DNA of 64,000 nt from Bradyrhizobium sp. CCGUVB4N (GTDB lineage Bacteria; Pseudomonadota; Alphaproteobacteria; Rhizobiales; Xanthobacteraceae): positions 5,952,001 through 6,016,000 of the forward strand of contig NZ_JANADP010000001.1 in assembly GCF_024199945.1 (NCBI RefSeq), read 5' to 3'. Position numbers and translations under genes: made by a program. Below, in pieces: positions 25,557-34,989 of the stretch (position 1 is its first letter; the number at the start of each line of letters is the position of its first letter). Under the pieces are notes generated by a model. That model saw nothing but the letters and a program-made list of their open reading frames with translations, had not been told where the DNA came from and made no database searches.

Positions 25557-27197
25557 TCACGTCTTTGCAGCCGACTCATCACTCGGAATCTCACCCGGCA
25601 GATAATCCGGCAGCCGCCCGGCCGGGATGATCGCGATCAGTGCGAGGCCCGCCATGAAGAGCAGTCCAATCTTCAGCGCACGCAGCCGCGCTTCGGTATT
25701 CACGCGCACGGCTTCGGCGACCTGTTGCGGCGATCCGTTCGTGCGTTCCAGAACGCTGAGCAGACGGTCGTTGCTGACGAAGGTGATGTTGTCGAGATCG
25801 ACCTGGGCTTGCAGCTCCGGCGTCAGCACCGGGCTCGCCGTGATCTTGCCGAGCGCAATCGTGCTGAGCAGGCCGACCATCAGCGCGCCGGCCACGGCCG
25901 TTCCGACCGCGGAAGCCAGGTTCTGCGTCGTCCCGCGCAGGGACCCGACGTCGCCGGCGAGTATCTTCGGCGACGACGTCACCAGGACGTTGAACAACAA
26001 TGTCACCAGCGAGCCCTGACCGATGCCGAACAGGACGAGCCCGAACAGCACCGGAACCTCGCTCCAGTCGTTGTGCACGACGAAGGCGAGCCAGGCCAGC
26101 CCGACGGTGCAGAAGGCGAAGCCGTAGCGACCGATCTGGCGCGGTGTAAGCCGGTCGTAGACATTGACGATCAGCATTGCCGCGAAGAAGACGGTGAGGT
26201 TGAACGGCATCATCGCGATCGCGGTCGCGAGTGGCGTGCGCCCCTGCACGATCTGGATGTAGAGCGGCACGGTGAAATTCAAGGCCGCCTCGAGCGCCAC
26301 CACCGCGAACAGCGAATAGACGGCGCAGCGTTCTTCGGGAGAGTCGATCACCGCAAGCGCCAGCAGCGGCGTCTTGCCGGCGGCCTGCCGCCGGTGCGTC
26401 CACATCAGGAAGGCCTGGCCCAGCACGATTCCGAGTACGATCATGACCGGCGCGGGCGAAAGACCGACGAGATCGAACGGCGCATTCGCCGTCGCAACCG
26501 CAAGGCCCCATCCGTTGAGATTGTTGAAGCCGAAACTGATAAGGACAATCGCACTCGCGGCGAGCACGACGCCGACGAGATCGATCTCCACATCCGGCCG
26601 GCCGTGATCGGGCTTCAGACGGAAGCTCAACAGGAACGCGATGGCGGACGCCGCAATCAGAACGCCGAACGTCGGCCGCCAGCCGATATAAGTTCCGAGC
26701 ACGCCACCGATGATGAAGGCCAGAACGCCGGCCGCAGCGCGTGCCGAACCAAGTGCACCAAGTGCGGTTGCCTGCTGCTTGCCTGCATAATTCTCGGCAA
26801 TCAGCGCAACCAGCGAGGGCACGATCACCGATCCCGCCGCGCCACAGAGCGCCTGCGCAGAGATCATGACGGAAGCCGACGGACTGAAGGTCATCATGAT
26901 TTGCGAGATGAAGAACAGCACCACTGCGCCGCGAAAAACCCGCAACGCACCAAAGCGCTGGGCAAGCTTGGCGCCGAGCATCACAAAACCGGCGACCAGC
27001 ATCGAATACGCCACGATGCCCGTCGCGACGGTCGTTGGCGGCACACCGAAACTCGCGACCATTCCGCCCATCGCCACTGGCAGCGAAGCGACATTGAACG
27101 ACATGATCATCTGGCCCAGCGCAATCGCGATCATGGGAACCCATGACGCGCGCTCCTCCTGGTGAATGCCGCCGATCGACATTGTCTGCGTGACCAT
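25557..27197 (-). CDS. MFS transporter, DHA2 (14-helix) family
   Basis: A 546-residue inner-membrane protein with about 14 hydrophobic segments, the size and shape of the DHA2 drug/proton antiporters (EmrB and relatives). The N-terminal helix reads WVPMIAIALGQMIMSFNVAS. The start ATG 27197 has GGAGGG upstream. It starts 69 bp after the glutaminase stop and ends 36 bp before the Tat protein start, consistent with one operon. It might export an amino compound or drug in exchange for protons; this is inference. Antisense frames across it are artefacts. Confidence 0.88.
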   Translation of the reverse strand: MVTQTMSIGGIHQEERASWVPMIAIALGQMIMSFNVASLPVAMGGMVASFGVPPTTVATGIVAYSMLVAGFVMLGAKLAQRFGALRVFRGAVVLFFISQIMMTFSPSASVMISAQALCGAAGSVIVPSLVALIAENYAGKQQATALGALGSARAAAGVLAFIIGGVLGTYIGWRPTFGVLIAASAIAFLLSFRLKPDHGRPDVEIDLVGVVLAASAIVLISFGFNNLNGWGLAVATANAPFDLVGLSPAPVMIVLGIVLGQAFLMWTHRRQAAGKTPLLALAVIDSPEERCAVYSLFAVVALEAALNFTVPLYIQIVQGRTPLATAIAMMPFNLTVFFAAMLIVNVYDRLTPRQIGRYGFAFCTVGLAWLAFVVHNDWSEVPVLFGLVLFGIGQGSLVTLLFNVLVTSSPKILAGDVGSLRGTTQNLASAVGTAVAGALMVGLLSTIALGKITASPVLTPELQAQVDLDNITFVSNDRLLSVLERTNGSPQQVAEAVRVNTEARLRALKIGLLFMAGLALIAIIPAGRLPDYLPGEIPSDESAAKT

Positions 27198-27266
27198 GAC
27201 GTCCCTCCGGCTTGGTTAGCGTTGCGATCAGTCAGGCCTGCGGGCCCGCCGATCTTTTTTGCGCAT

Positions 27267-28265
27267 TCATTGTTCCGGTTGCGATACGAACAGATCCATT
27301 CCCAGCCGCTGCGACAGGAATTTTGCCGCAAGCTGTCCCCGCACGCTGTTGCCGGCTGCGTCGAGCGGCGGGGCGAAGGTGCCGAAGCCTCCCTTGCCCG
27401 GCGACACCGCGACGATGCCGCCGCCGATCCCGCTCTTGCCGGGCAGCCCAATATCGTAGAGCCAGTCGCCCGACGTCTCATACAGCCCGGCGGTGATCAT
27501 GACGGCGAGCGCGTAATGGCAGACCGCGGCATCGACGACACGCTGCTTGGTGACCGGGTTGACGCCGCCATCGGCCAACGTCGCTCCCATCACAGCGAGA
27601 TCGCGGGCGCTCACGTTGAGCGAGCACTGCCGCGTGTAGAGATCAGTCGCTTCCTTGGCGTCGCAATAGATGCGGTCGTAGCTCTCCAGCAGCCGCGCGA
27701 TGCTGCGGTTGCGGAAATTGGTCTGCGACGCCGACGTATAGACCTCTTCGTTGAGCGGCAGCGTGCGGCCGGCAAAGCGCGACAATCCGTCGTGGATGAA
27801 TGACCACCGCGCTTCGGCAGTCGCGCCCGGCGCAAGGCTCGTCGTCGCGATCGCGCCGGCGTTGACCATCGGATTGGTACGGCCGCTACCCTGCTCGATT
27901 GCGGCAAGCGAATTGAACGGAAGACCGGTCGCGTTGGCGCCGAGCTTCGCGCGCGCTTCCTCGGGTCCGATGGTCTCACAGACCAGCGCGAACAGGAACG
28001 GCTTCGACACGCTCATGATCGAGAATTCGTAGTCGACGTCGCCGGCGCCATAGACGTGCCCGCCGGTGCCGACCACGCAGACGCCGAACAACTCGCTCGG
28101 CACCCGGGCAAGCGCAGGATAGACCTGCGAGTTCTCGCCATCGCGATTTGATTTGAAGCGCCGCTGCGCCTCGTTGACCAGCGACTGCACAGTGTCTGGG
28201 GCCGGCAGGTGGCCGGTCGAGACATAGGCCGGCTCCCGCTCTTCGACTGCCGAATGCGACGCCAT
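27267..28265 (-). CDS. glsA: Glutaminase A
   Basis: A 332-residue serine-dependent beta-lactamase-fold enzyme that hydrolyses glutamine to glutamate and ammonia. Catalytic Ser85 and Lys88 sit in IMSVSKPF; the substrate motif NPMVNAGAI and the C-terminal KSGIGGGIVAVSPGKGGFG are intact. I chose ATG 28265 (MASHSAVEEREPAYVSTGHL), slightly longer than the E. coli enzyme at the N-terminus. It leads a five-gene minus-strand run with an exporter and HdeD; ammonia release would fit an acid-resistance role. Confidence 0.93.
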   Translation of the reverse strand: MASHSAVEEREPAYVSTGHLPAPDTVQSLVNEAQRRFKSNRDGENSQVYPALARVPSELFGVCVVGTGGHVYGAGDVDYEFSIMSVSKPFLFALVCETIGPEEARAKLGANATGLPFNSLAAIEQGSGRTNPMVNAGAIATTSLAPGATAEARWSFIHDGLSRFAGRTLPLNEEVYTSASQTNFRNRSIARLLESYDRIYCDAKEATDLYTRQCSLNVSARDLAVMGATLADGGVNPVTKQRVVDAAVCHYALAVMITAGLYETSGDWLYDIGLPGKSGIGGGIVAVSPGKGGFGTFAPPLDAAGNSVRGQLAAKFLSQRLGMDLFVSQPEQ

Positions 28266-28361
28266 TGCACTACTCCGTGGAACGGATTCGACTGTGGCCG
28301 AAACAGATCCAGAACTCTCCGCGCGACGGTAAGTTGATGCTCCTGTCCTACCAGAGTCAAT

Positions 28362-28386
28362 TTGCAACTATAGGGCGATTTTGCAA
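28362..28386. promoter_or_regulatory. Spaced TTGCAA pair, possible operator
   Basis: Two copies of the palindrome TTGCAA separated by 13 bases, about 97 bp upstream of the glutaminase start. This spacing would fit a dimeric regulator, but the site is unproven. Confidence 0.3.
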
Positions 28387-28453
28387 TTCAGCCATACGCC
28401 TCCAATGGAAATACATCTCAAGAGGCATTTGTTTGGGACGCTTCGACAAATGA

Positions 28454-28476
28454 GTAAGCGAGGCTGCCTCGCTTAC
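28454..28476. repeat. Perfect hairpin GTAAGCGAGG-CTG-CCTCGCTTAC
   Basis: Ten-base perfect arms with a three-base loop between divergent genes. No T-run follows on either strand, so it is not a standard terminator; it may be a regulatory or repeat hairpin. Confidence 0.5.
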
Positions 28477-28639
28477 ATCAAACTCTCGTCAAAATCGAGC
28501 AGCGCGCACAGCCTCCAGACAACGCAAGATTGCAACCGAAGCTGACAGGCGTACGATCGGGCGATCTGCGCGCCAGGAGACCAATGGGGCGAGCGGTGGG
28601 CTTCAAGCCCAAGGCGCGCAGCAAGCGGTGAGGCGTAAC

Positions 28640-28849
28640 ATGGTGGCACAAACGACTGATGGTCCCGTCCTGCTCATCAAGAAACTCGGCGGACTCTTCG
28701 CAATCATTATCGGATGCCTGCTGACCGCGGTCGGCGTGACCTTTGAATCCGGCGGCACGACGTTCATCGGCGTGCTTCTGCTGGTCATTGGCGCTGTTCT
28801 GCTGGTGCTGAAGATCATCAGGCGCAACGAAGGATCTTCGCTGTCCTAG
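28640..28849 (+). CDS. Small two-helix membrane protein (69 aa)
   Basis: A 69-residue protein with two membrane helices (LFAIIIGCLLTAVGVTF and FIGVLLLVIGAVLLVLKII) and a basic C-terminus. I used ATG 28640, which has GAGG seven bases ahead; GTG 28628 is a less likely alternative. It converges with the GntR gene at 28868. No known family; possibly a small stress or regulatory membrane protein. Confidence 0.6.
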   Translation: MVAQTTDGPVLLIKKLGGLFAIIIGCLLTAVGVTFESGGTTFIGVLLLVIGAVLLVLKIIRRNEGSSLS

Positions 28850-28867
28850 CCGACCGGTGCGGTTCGC

Positions 28868-29575
28868 TTACGCGCCCAGCACGTCGGCGAGCCGCAGCTC
28901 GTCGGCGGCGGGATCCTTCAGGAACAGCTCGGCCTCGATCTCGTTCAGATGCGACAGCATCTGCGAGCGCGCAGCCTGCTTGTCGCGCTTGCGGATCGCG
29001 GTGACGATCTCGGCATGATGATCGGTGCCGCAGGCCGGCGTGTCGTGACGGCGATAGAGCAGGATGATCAGCGAAGAGCGCGCGATCAGCTCCTTCAGAA
29101 AGCCGAGATAGATGCTGTGACCGCTCATCTCGGCGATGAGACGGTGAAATTCGCCAGAGAGCCGAACTGACGCGCGCGCATCGCCGCGCAATTCCGCCTC
29201 ACGCTCTTCGGCGAGATGTTGCTGGAGACGATTGATCCATGCGGGCGAGACGGCTTCGCAGGCGTGATCGACGATGGTGGGCTCGATCAGGCGGCGCGCT
29301 TCGAACACCTCGCGGGCATCCGCAGGCGTCGGGCGCGCGACGAAGGCGCCACGGTTCTTCTCGATGTTGACGATGCCCTCATGCGCGAGCTGCTGCAGCG
29401 CGGTACGGACCAGCGTGCGGCTCGCGCCATAGATCTCGCCGATCTCGTCTTCGCCGAGCTTGGTGCCCGGTAGCAGGCGATGCTCGAGGATCGCCGCAGT
29501 CACGCCTTCCCTGATCCGGCTGACGCGATCGCTCACGTCGGGCGCATCGGATTTCGGGCGGGATTTGGCGGCCAT
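28868..29575 (-). CDS. GntR-family regulator with FCD effector domain
   Basis: A 235-residue repressor-type regulator. The winged helix covers about residues 18-80 (LGEDEIGEIYGASRTLVRTA, HEGIVNIEKNRGAFVA), followed by the all-helical FCD domain with metal and ligand residues (EFHRLIAEMSGH, TDHHAEIVTAIRKRD). ATG 29575 is the family-normal start; 32 codons further upstream look non-coding. It is divergent from the ABC importer operon beginning at 29844, so it probably controls uptake of the imported compound. ATACAA-like sequences near 29642-29692 may be its operator. Confidence 0.88.
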   Translation of the reverse strand: MAAKSRPKSDAPDVSDRVSRIREGVTAAILEHRLLPGTKLGEDEIGEIYGASRTLVRTALQQLAHEGIVNIEKNRGAFVARPTPADAREVFEARRLIEPTIVDHACEAVSPAWINRLQQHLAEEREAELRGDARASVRLSGEFHRLIAEMSGHSIYLGFLKELIARSSLIILLYRRHDTPACGTDHHAEIVTAIRKRDKQAARSQMLSHLNEIEAELFLKDPAADELRLADVLGA

Positions 29576-29843
29576 TCGTTCGAGGGTTGGGTTTGAGGGT
29601 TTGGTCGGCGACGTTCGGTCTCGAATGGTAATCGACGAGCTGTATCCAATCACAGGCGAAACTTTATACAATCTTCGCCCATTTTGTGTGCATACTATCG
29701 CCCGCGCGGCAGGTCGCGCAGCGCTGCTGGATTCGATCTAACGATTTGACTCCACTGCACAGTTCTAAGATTCGGCCGGCCAAGGGCGGTTGGCACGGAC
29801 CTTGCGGAGAGACGCGGAGCACCGCCCCTCCTTCGGACACACC

Positions 29844-30830
29844 ATGGCCACTCCTGCCGCTCTCGAACTGGTCGCCGTCACCAAGCGCTACGACACGACG
29901 CTGGCGGTCGACACAGTCAATCTGAAGATCCCCGCCGGCACCTATTGCTGTCTGCTCGGACCGTCCGGATGCGGAAAAACCTCGACTTTGCGGATGATCG
30001 CGGGCCACGAAGCCGTCAGCGAGGGCGACATCATCCTGGGCGCGCAGAACGTCACCGACCTCGAGCCCGCCAAGCGCGGCACGGCGATGATGTTCCAGTC
30101 CTACGCGCTGTTTCCGCATCTGAGCGTGCTCGACAATGTTGCGTTTGCCCTGAAAATGCGCGGCGTCGACCGCGCGACGCGGCACAAGCGGGCCGGCGAA
30201 TTGCTGGAGCTGGTGGCGATGAGCCCTTACGCCGGCCGCCTGCCGGCCCAGCTCTCCGGCGGCCAGCAGCAACGCGTCGCGCTCGCCCGCGCGCTGATCA
30301 CCGAGCCGCAGATTCTGCTGCTCGACGAGCCGCTGTCCGCACTCGATCCGTTCCTGCGGGTGAGGATGCGCGGCGAGCTGAAGCGGCTGCAGCGCGAGCT
30401 CGGCATCAGCTTCATCCAGGTCACCCACGGCCAGGAAGAGGCAATGGCGCTCGCCGACCACATCGTGGTGATGAACCAGGGCAGGATCGAGCAGCAGGGC
30501 ACGGCCCGCGACATCTTCCATCATCCCCGCACCGAATTTGTGGCCCGCTTCATCGGCGGCCACAACGTCCTCAGCGACGCCGGCAAGCTCATCGCCGTGC
30601 GCGCCGATCAGCTCGGCATCAAGCCGGTCACTGACGGCGCGTTCGGCGCACCGGCGCTGCTGACCCAGACCGAGTACCAGGGCTCCTACGTCGCCGTCTC
30701 GCTCACGCTCGACGACGGCACCGCCTTGTTCTCCCATGTTCCCGAGGCCACCTTCGACGTCCACCCGTTCCGTCCGGGCGACCGCGTGCTGGCCACCTGG
30801 GATCCCGCCAAGGCGCAACGTCTGCAATAG
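29844..30830 (+). CDS. Polyamine/iron-type ABC transporter, ATP-binding protein
   Basis: A 328-residue PotA-type ATPase. Walker A GPSGCGKTS, the Q loop MMFQSYALFP, signature LSGGQQQRVALARAL, Walker B LLLDEPLSALD and switch His in VTHGQEEA are all present. A C-terminal TOBE domain (EYQGSYVAVSLTLDDG) is complete. ATG 29844 is the plausible start; the longer frame adds residues without a site. First gene of a five-gene run: ATPase, binding protein, two permeases and a racemase-like enzyme. Confidence 0.92.
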   Translation: MATPAALELVAVTKRYDTTLAVDTVNLKIPAGTYCCLLGPSGCGKTSTLRMIAGHEAVSEGDIILGAQNVTDLEPAKRGTAMMFQSYALFPHLSVLDNVAFALKMRGVDRATRHKRAGELLELVAMSPYAGRLPAQLSGGQQQRVALARALITEPQILLLDEPLSALDPFLRVRMRGELKRLQRELGISFIQVTHGQEEAMALADHIVVMNQGRIEQQGTARDIFHHPRTEFVARFIGGHNVLSDAGKLIAVRADQLGIKPVTDGAFGAPALLTQTEYQGSYVAVSLTLDDGTALFSHVPEATFDVHPFRPGDRVLATWDPAKAQRLQ

Positions 30831-30873
30831 CGCCGTCATCATAGAAAATGCGCAACACAGAGGAGTGACTGGA

Positions 30874-32163
30874 ATGACTGAGACCACCAAGAAGACCGGC
30901 GTCAGCCGCCGCACGCTACTCAAGAGCACCGCAGGTCTCGCCGGCCTCGCCGCCGGCTCCGGCGCCATCACCGGCTTCCCCTACGTGATGTCGGCCGAGC
31001 CGAAGGTGCTGCGCTATCTCGGCACCGCCGTGAACGAGGGCGACGACATCTCCAAGCAGTGTCTGAAAGACACCGGCATCAAGATCGAATACATCACCGC
31101 GACCACCGACGACGTCACCAAGCGCGTGATGACCCAACCGAACTCCTTCGACGTGCTGGATACCGAATATTTCTCGCTGAAGAAGATCGTGCCGTCGGGC
31201 AACATCCTTGCCCTCGACGCCAAGAAGATCAAGGAATTCGACAACATCACGCCGGTCTTCACCAAGGGCGAGACGCCCGGCGGCAAGAAGATCGGCGGCC
31301 AGGGCACCGCGCCCTGGAAGGTGCTGTACCTCGAAGGCAAGGACTCCAAGAAGTTCGCGACGTCGGCGACCGAGTTCGTCACGCTGATTCCGACCGTCTA
31401 CAACGCCGACACGCTCGGCATCCGCCCCGACATCATCAAGCGCCCGATCAACTCCTGGGCTGAACTGCTCAACCCCGAGTTCAAGGGCAAGGCCTCGATC
31501 CTCAACATCCCCTCGATCGGCATCATGGATGCCGCGATGGTCGTGGAAGCCACCGGCAAGTACAAATATGCCGACAAGGGCAACATGACCAAGGAAGAGA
31601 TCGATCTCACCATGAAGGTGATGACCGAGGCCAAGAAGGCCGGCCAGTTCCGCGCGTTCTGGAAGGACTTCAACGAGAGCGTCAACCTGATGGCCTCGGG
31701 CGAAACGGTGATCCAGTCGATGTGGTCGCCGGCGGTGACGAAGGTGCGCTCGATGGGCATCGCCTGCACCTTCCAGCCGCTCAAGGAAGGCTATCGCTCC
31801 TGGGCCTCGGGCTTCTGCGTCTCCAAGGGCGTCTCGGGTCCGAAGCTCGACTGGGCCTATGAGTTCGTGAACTGGTTCTTGTCCGGCTATGCCGGCGCCT
31901 ATCTCAACCGCCAGGGCTATTACTCGGCCGTGCTCTCGACCGCGAAGGCGAACATGGAGCCCTACGAGTGGGCCTACTGGATGGAAGGCAAGCCGGCCGA
32001 GAAGGACATCAAGGCGCCCGACGGCTCGCTGCTGGAGAAGGCCGGCGCGGTGCGTGACGGCGGCTCCTACGAGGACCGCATGGGCGGCGTCGCCTGCTGG
32101 AACGCCGTGATGGACGAGAACGACTACATGGTCCGCAAGTGGAACGAGTTCATCGCCGCGTGA
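30874..32163 (+). CDS. ABC transporter substrate-binding protein (PotD-like), Tat-exported
   Basis: A 429-residue periplasmic binding protein of the spermidine/putrescine-type group. The N-terminus MTETTKKTGVSRRTLLKSTA has the twin-arginine motif SRRTLLK, so it is probably exported folded by Tat, not Sec, as usual for a subset of this family. AGGAG lies upstream of ATG 30874. The two-lobed SBP fold is inferred from family. The ligand is uncertain: the racemase at the end of the operon suggests a hydantoin, amino or amide compound rather than a polyamine. Confidence 0.88.
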   Translation: MTETTKKTGVSRRTLLKSTAGLAGLAAGSGAITGFPYVMSAEPKVLRYLGTAVNEGDDISKQCLKDTGIKIEYITATTDDVTKRVMTQPNSFDVLDTEYFSLKKIVPSGNILALDAKKIKEFDNITPVFTKGETPGGKKIGGQGTAPWKVLYLEGKDSKKFATSATEFVTLIPTVYNADTLGIRPDIIKRPINSWAELLNPEFKGKASILNIPSIGIMDAAMVVEATGKYKYADKGNMTKEEIDLTMKVMTEAKKAGQFRAFWKDFNESVNLMASGETVIQSMWSPAVTKVRSMGIACTFQPLKEGYRSWASGFCVSKGVSGPKLDWAYEFVNWFLSGYAGAYLNRQGYYSAVLSTAKANMEPYEWAYWMEGKPAEKDIKAPDGSLLEKAGAVRDGGSYEDRMGGVACWNAVMDENDYMVRKWNEFIAA

Positions 32164-33122
32164 TGGATACGTCGGAAGACATCCTGCAACAGCCATCCCC
32201 GGACCTCGTCCGGGGATCGGTGACGGCGCGCCCTGCGAAAGCGGCGCGCCTGTCGCCCTCCTTCATCTCCTGGCTTCAGGCCGGGCCGATGATGCTGGTG
32301 TTTCTCGCCTTCTTCCTGATCCCGCTCGTCTTCGTCGTCATCGTCTCGTTCTGGGACTACAACGAATATCAATTGCTGCCGGCCTTCTCCGGCCGCGGCT
32401 ACACCGACACGTTCGAAGGCTGCATCGCGCAGCTCCCCGACCTCTGCACCATCGCCAAGACCTATCTGAAGACGCTGAAGCTGTGCTTCCTGGTCTGGGC
32501 CATCACGCTCTTCATCGGCTTCTGGGTCGCCTATTTCCTCGCCTTCCACATCAAGTCCAAGACCTGGCAGATGGGACTGTCGCTGCTCTGCACGATCCCG
32601 TTCTGGACCTCCAACGTCATCCGCATGATCGCCTGGATCCCGCTGCTCGGGCGCAATGGCCTGGTGAACTCGGGCCTGATGAAAACGGGCCTGATCGGCC
32701 AGCCAATCGAATGGCTGCTGTTCTCCGAATTCTCCGTGGTGCTGGCGCTGGTTCATCTTTTCACCTTCTTCATGGTGGTGCCGATCTTCAATTCGATGAT
32801 CCGCATCGACAAGTCGTTGATCGAAGCCGCCTATGACGCTGGCGCCACCGGCTTCCAGACGTTGGTCAACATCATCATTCCACTCGCCAAGCCCGGCATC
32901 GTGATCGGCTCGATCTTCGTCATCACCATCGTGATGGGCGACTTCATCACCATCGGCGTGATGGGCGGCCAGCAGATCGCGGCGGCCGGCAAGATCATCG
33001 AGACGCGGGTGAACGCGCTGCAATTCCCGGCCGCGGCCGCCAATGCCGTGATCCTGCTCGTCATCACCTTCCTGATCATCACCATGATGTCGCGCATCGT
33101 CGACATCAAGAAGGAGCTGTAG
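32163..33122 (+). CDS. ABC transporter permease (PotB-like)
   Basis: A 319-residue inner-membrane permease with about six helices. The EAA loop is EAAYDAGATGFQTLVNIIIP followed by LAKPGIV. The start ATG 32163 overlaps the stop TGA of the binding-protein gene by one base, which couples their translation. It pairs with the next permease to form the channel. Confidence 0.92.
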   Translation: MDTSEDILQQPSPDLVRGSVTARPAKAARLSPSFISWLQAGPMMLVFLAFFLIPLVFVVIVSFWDYNEYQLLPAFSGRGYTDTFEGCIAQLPDLCTIAKTYLKTLKLCFLVWAITLFIGFWVAYFLAFHIKSKTWQMGLSLLCTIPFWTSNVIRMIAWIPLLGRNGLVNSGLMKTGLIGQPIEWLLFSEFSVVLALVHLFTFFMVVPIFNSMIRIDKSLIEAAYDAGATGFQTLVNIIIPLAKPGIVIGSIFVITIVMGDFITIGVMGGQQIAAAGKIIETRVNALQFPAAAANAVILLVITFLIITMMSRIVDIKKEL

Positions 33123-33125
33123 GCG

Positions 33126-34004
33126 ATGAAGGAAGGACGCCCGCGCTCGTTTTACGTGCTCGCGATCTTCTTCGCGGCCTATGTGCTGTTTCTCTACGGC
33201 CCGATGATCGCGATCTACGTGTTGTCGTTCCAGGGACCGCAAGGCGGCCTCACCTTCCCGATGAACGGCGTATCGACCTACTGGCTGACAAAGCTGTTCC
33301 AGGGCACCGGCATCGTCGATCTCGGCGCGGCCTTCCGCCGCTCGCTGCTGCTCGGCGTCATCGTGATGGCCGTCACCGTCGTGCTGTCGGTCGCCGCCGG
33401 AATGGCCTTCCGCAGGAAATTCAAGGCGCAAAGCATCCTGTTCTACTCGGCGATCGCTAGCCTGATCGTGCCCTCGATCATCACCTCGCTCGGGATCTCT
33501 CTCGAATTCCGCATCGTCGACGACCTGATCAAGGCGCATTGGAACGAGAACTTCGAGACCTCGATGGGCCTGCTCACCTCCGGGCTCGGCGCGCATCTGA
33601 CCTGGACGCTGCCGTTCGGCCTGCTCATTATGTTTGCGATCTTCAACCGGTTCGACCCGCGGCTCGAAGAGGCCGCGCGCGATCTGGGCGCGACGCCGTG
33701 GCAGGCGTTCCGCCATGTCGTGCTGCCGATCATCCTGCCCTCGGTGATCGGCATCGGCCTGTTCGGCTTCACGCTGTCCTGGGACGAGCTGGCGCGCTCC
33801 AGCCAGGCGATCGGCGCGGTGAATACGTTGCCGCTCGACCTCCAGGGCCTGACCACGACCGTGACGAACCCGGACATCTATGCGCTCGGCACCATAATCT
33901 CCGCGGTCTCCTTCGCGGTGATCACGCTTGCGCTCGGTACCATCCACATGCTCAACAAGCGGCAGGCGGCCAAGGGCTCGGACGCCGGCAAAGGACTTGT
34001 CTGA
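33126..34004 (+). CDS. ABC transporter permease (PotC-like)
   Basis: A 292-residue second permease. The EAA loop is EEAARDLGATPWQAFRHVVL followed by PIILPSV, which docks on the ATPase. It follows the first permease after three bases. Late in the protein LSWDELARSSQAIGAVNTLP matches the conserved PotC region. It is the transporter partner of the gene at 32163. Confidence 0.92.
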   Translation: MKEGRPRSFYVLAIFFAAYVLFLYGPMIAIYVLSFQGPQGGLTFPMNGVSTYWLTKLFQGTGIVDLGAAFRRSLLLGVIVMAVTVVLSVAAGMAFRRKFKAQSILFYSAIASLIVPSIITSLGISLEFRIVDDLIKAHWNENFETSMGLLTSGLGAHLTWTLPFGLLIMFAIFNRFDPRLEEAARDLGATPWQAFRHVVLPIILPSVIGIGLFGFTLSWDELARSSQAIGAVNTLPLDLQGLTTTVTNPDIYALGTIISAVSFAVITLALGTIHMLNKRQAAKGSDAGKGLV

Positions 34005-34009
34005 TCGCG

Positions 34010-34741
34010 ATGCGGCTGCACGTCGTCAATCCCAACACCACCGCCACGATGACGGCGAAGATCGCCGCGGCTGCGCGCGCGATCGCCCAGGCCGACACCG
34101 TGATCGATGCACGCCAGCCCGCGATGGGGCCGGTCTCGATCGAGGGATTTTACGACGAGGCCTTCGCCGTCCCCGGCATGCTCGGCTGCATCCGTGAAGC
34201 CGACCGCGACGGCGCGGACGCGCATATCATCGCCTGCTTTGACGACACCGGTCTCGACGCCGCGCGTGCGGCGGCCAGAGCGCCGGTGATCGGCATTGGC
34301 GAGGCCGGCTTCCATGTCGCGAGCCTGGTCGCGGCGCGCTTTGCGGTGGTGACGACGCTCGGTGTCTCCATCGTGCCGATCGAGCATAATTTGCGGAAGT
34401 ACGGCCTCGCCGAGCGCTGCGCCCGCGTGCGCGCCGCCGAGGTCCCCGTGCTCGCGCTCGAGGAACGCAACGCGGACGCCCTCGGTAAAATCTCCGCGGA
34501 AATCGCCGCCGCGATCCGCGACGACCGCGCCGAGGCCATCGTGCTGGGCTGCGCCGGCATGGCCGATCTTGCCGCCGAGCTCTCTGCCACCCACGGCCTG
34601 CCGGTGGTCGACGGCGTCGCGGCCGCGGTGACGCTGGCCGAGGGACTGGTGCGGCTTGGGCTGACGACCTCCCGACTAGGCCCCTACGCGGCGCCGCGTT
34701 CGAAAACCTATTCAGGCCCGTTCGCGCCGTTTCAGCCGTGA
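34010..34741 (+). CDS. Aspartate/glutamate (hydantoin) racemase-family protein
   Basis: A 243-residue enzyme of the Asp/Glu/hydantoin racemase superfamily. The two catalytic cysteines expected for a cofactor-free racemase are Cys76 (IIACFDDTGLD) and Cys181 (VLGCAGMADL). The N-terminal MRLHVVNPNTTATMTAKI is the classic hydantoin racemase start. It begins five bases after the second permease, so it belongs to the transporter operon and probably processes the imported compound, perhaps an allantoin- or hydantoin-like molecule. The substrate is inference. Confidence 0.85.
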   Translation: MRLHVVNPNTTATMTAKIAAAARAIAQADTVIDARQPAMGPVSIEGFYDEAFAVPGMLGCIREADRDGADAHIIACFDDTGLDAARAAARAPVIGIGEAGFHVASLVAARFAVVTTLGVSIVPIEHNLRKYGLAERCARVRAAEVPVLALEERNADALGKISAEIAAAIRDDRAEAIVLGCAGMADLAAELSATHGLPVVDGVAAAVTLAEGLVRLGLTTSRLGPYAAPRSKTYSGPFAPFQP

Positions 34742-34989
34742 GCCTCCTGTACCCTGATACTCTCGCTCCTCCCGAATTCGGCCCGGACGGCGACTTCTTT
34801 TAGGCCTGCCGGCCGCGCCCGCCGGAGCCGCGGCCTTGGGCGAATTGCGCTTTTTCCGCCTGCGGCCACCTTTTCGTCCCATTTGTTGCTGAACTGTAAC
34901 GCTTTCGGGACGCCCCGGCCGCCTTGTTCTGCGTTCTTGTGCTGCCGCTCTTCGCCACGCACCAAGTTTCAATTTGGGTTTTGTCAGCG

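Larger units (their letters stand above)
28266..28639. other. Intergenic region upstream of the glutaminase operon
   Basis: 374 bases between the divergent glutaminase and small membrane protein genes. It holds a spaced TTGCAA pair (28362-28386) and a perfect hairpin (28454-28476), both listed. I see no further gene. Confidence 0.5.

Noticed and set aside
32124..33947. 607-residue minus-strand frame over the two ABC permeases
   Set aside because: Antisense artefact rich in Asp, Glu, Gln and Arg; the permeases on the plus strand have conserved EAA loops.
34712..34882. Small very basic minus-strand frame (MGRKGGRRRKKRNSPKAA)
   Set aside because: It has no binding site, overlaps the racemase stop and is mostly an Arg/Lys artefact of GC-rich antisense DNA.
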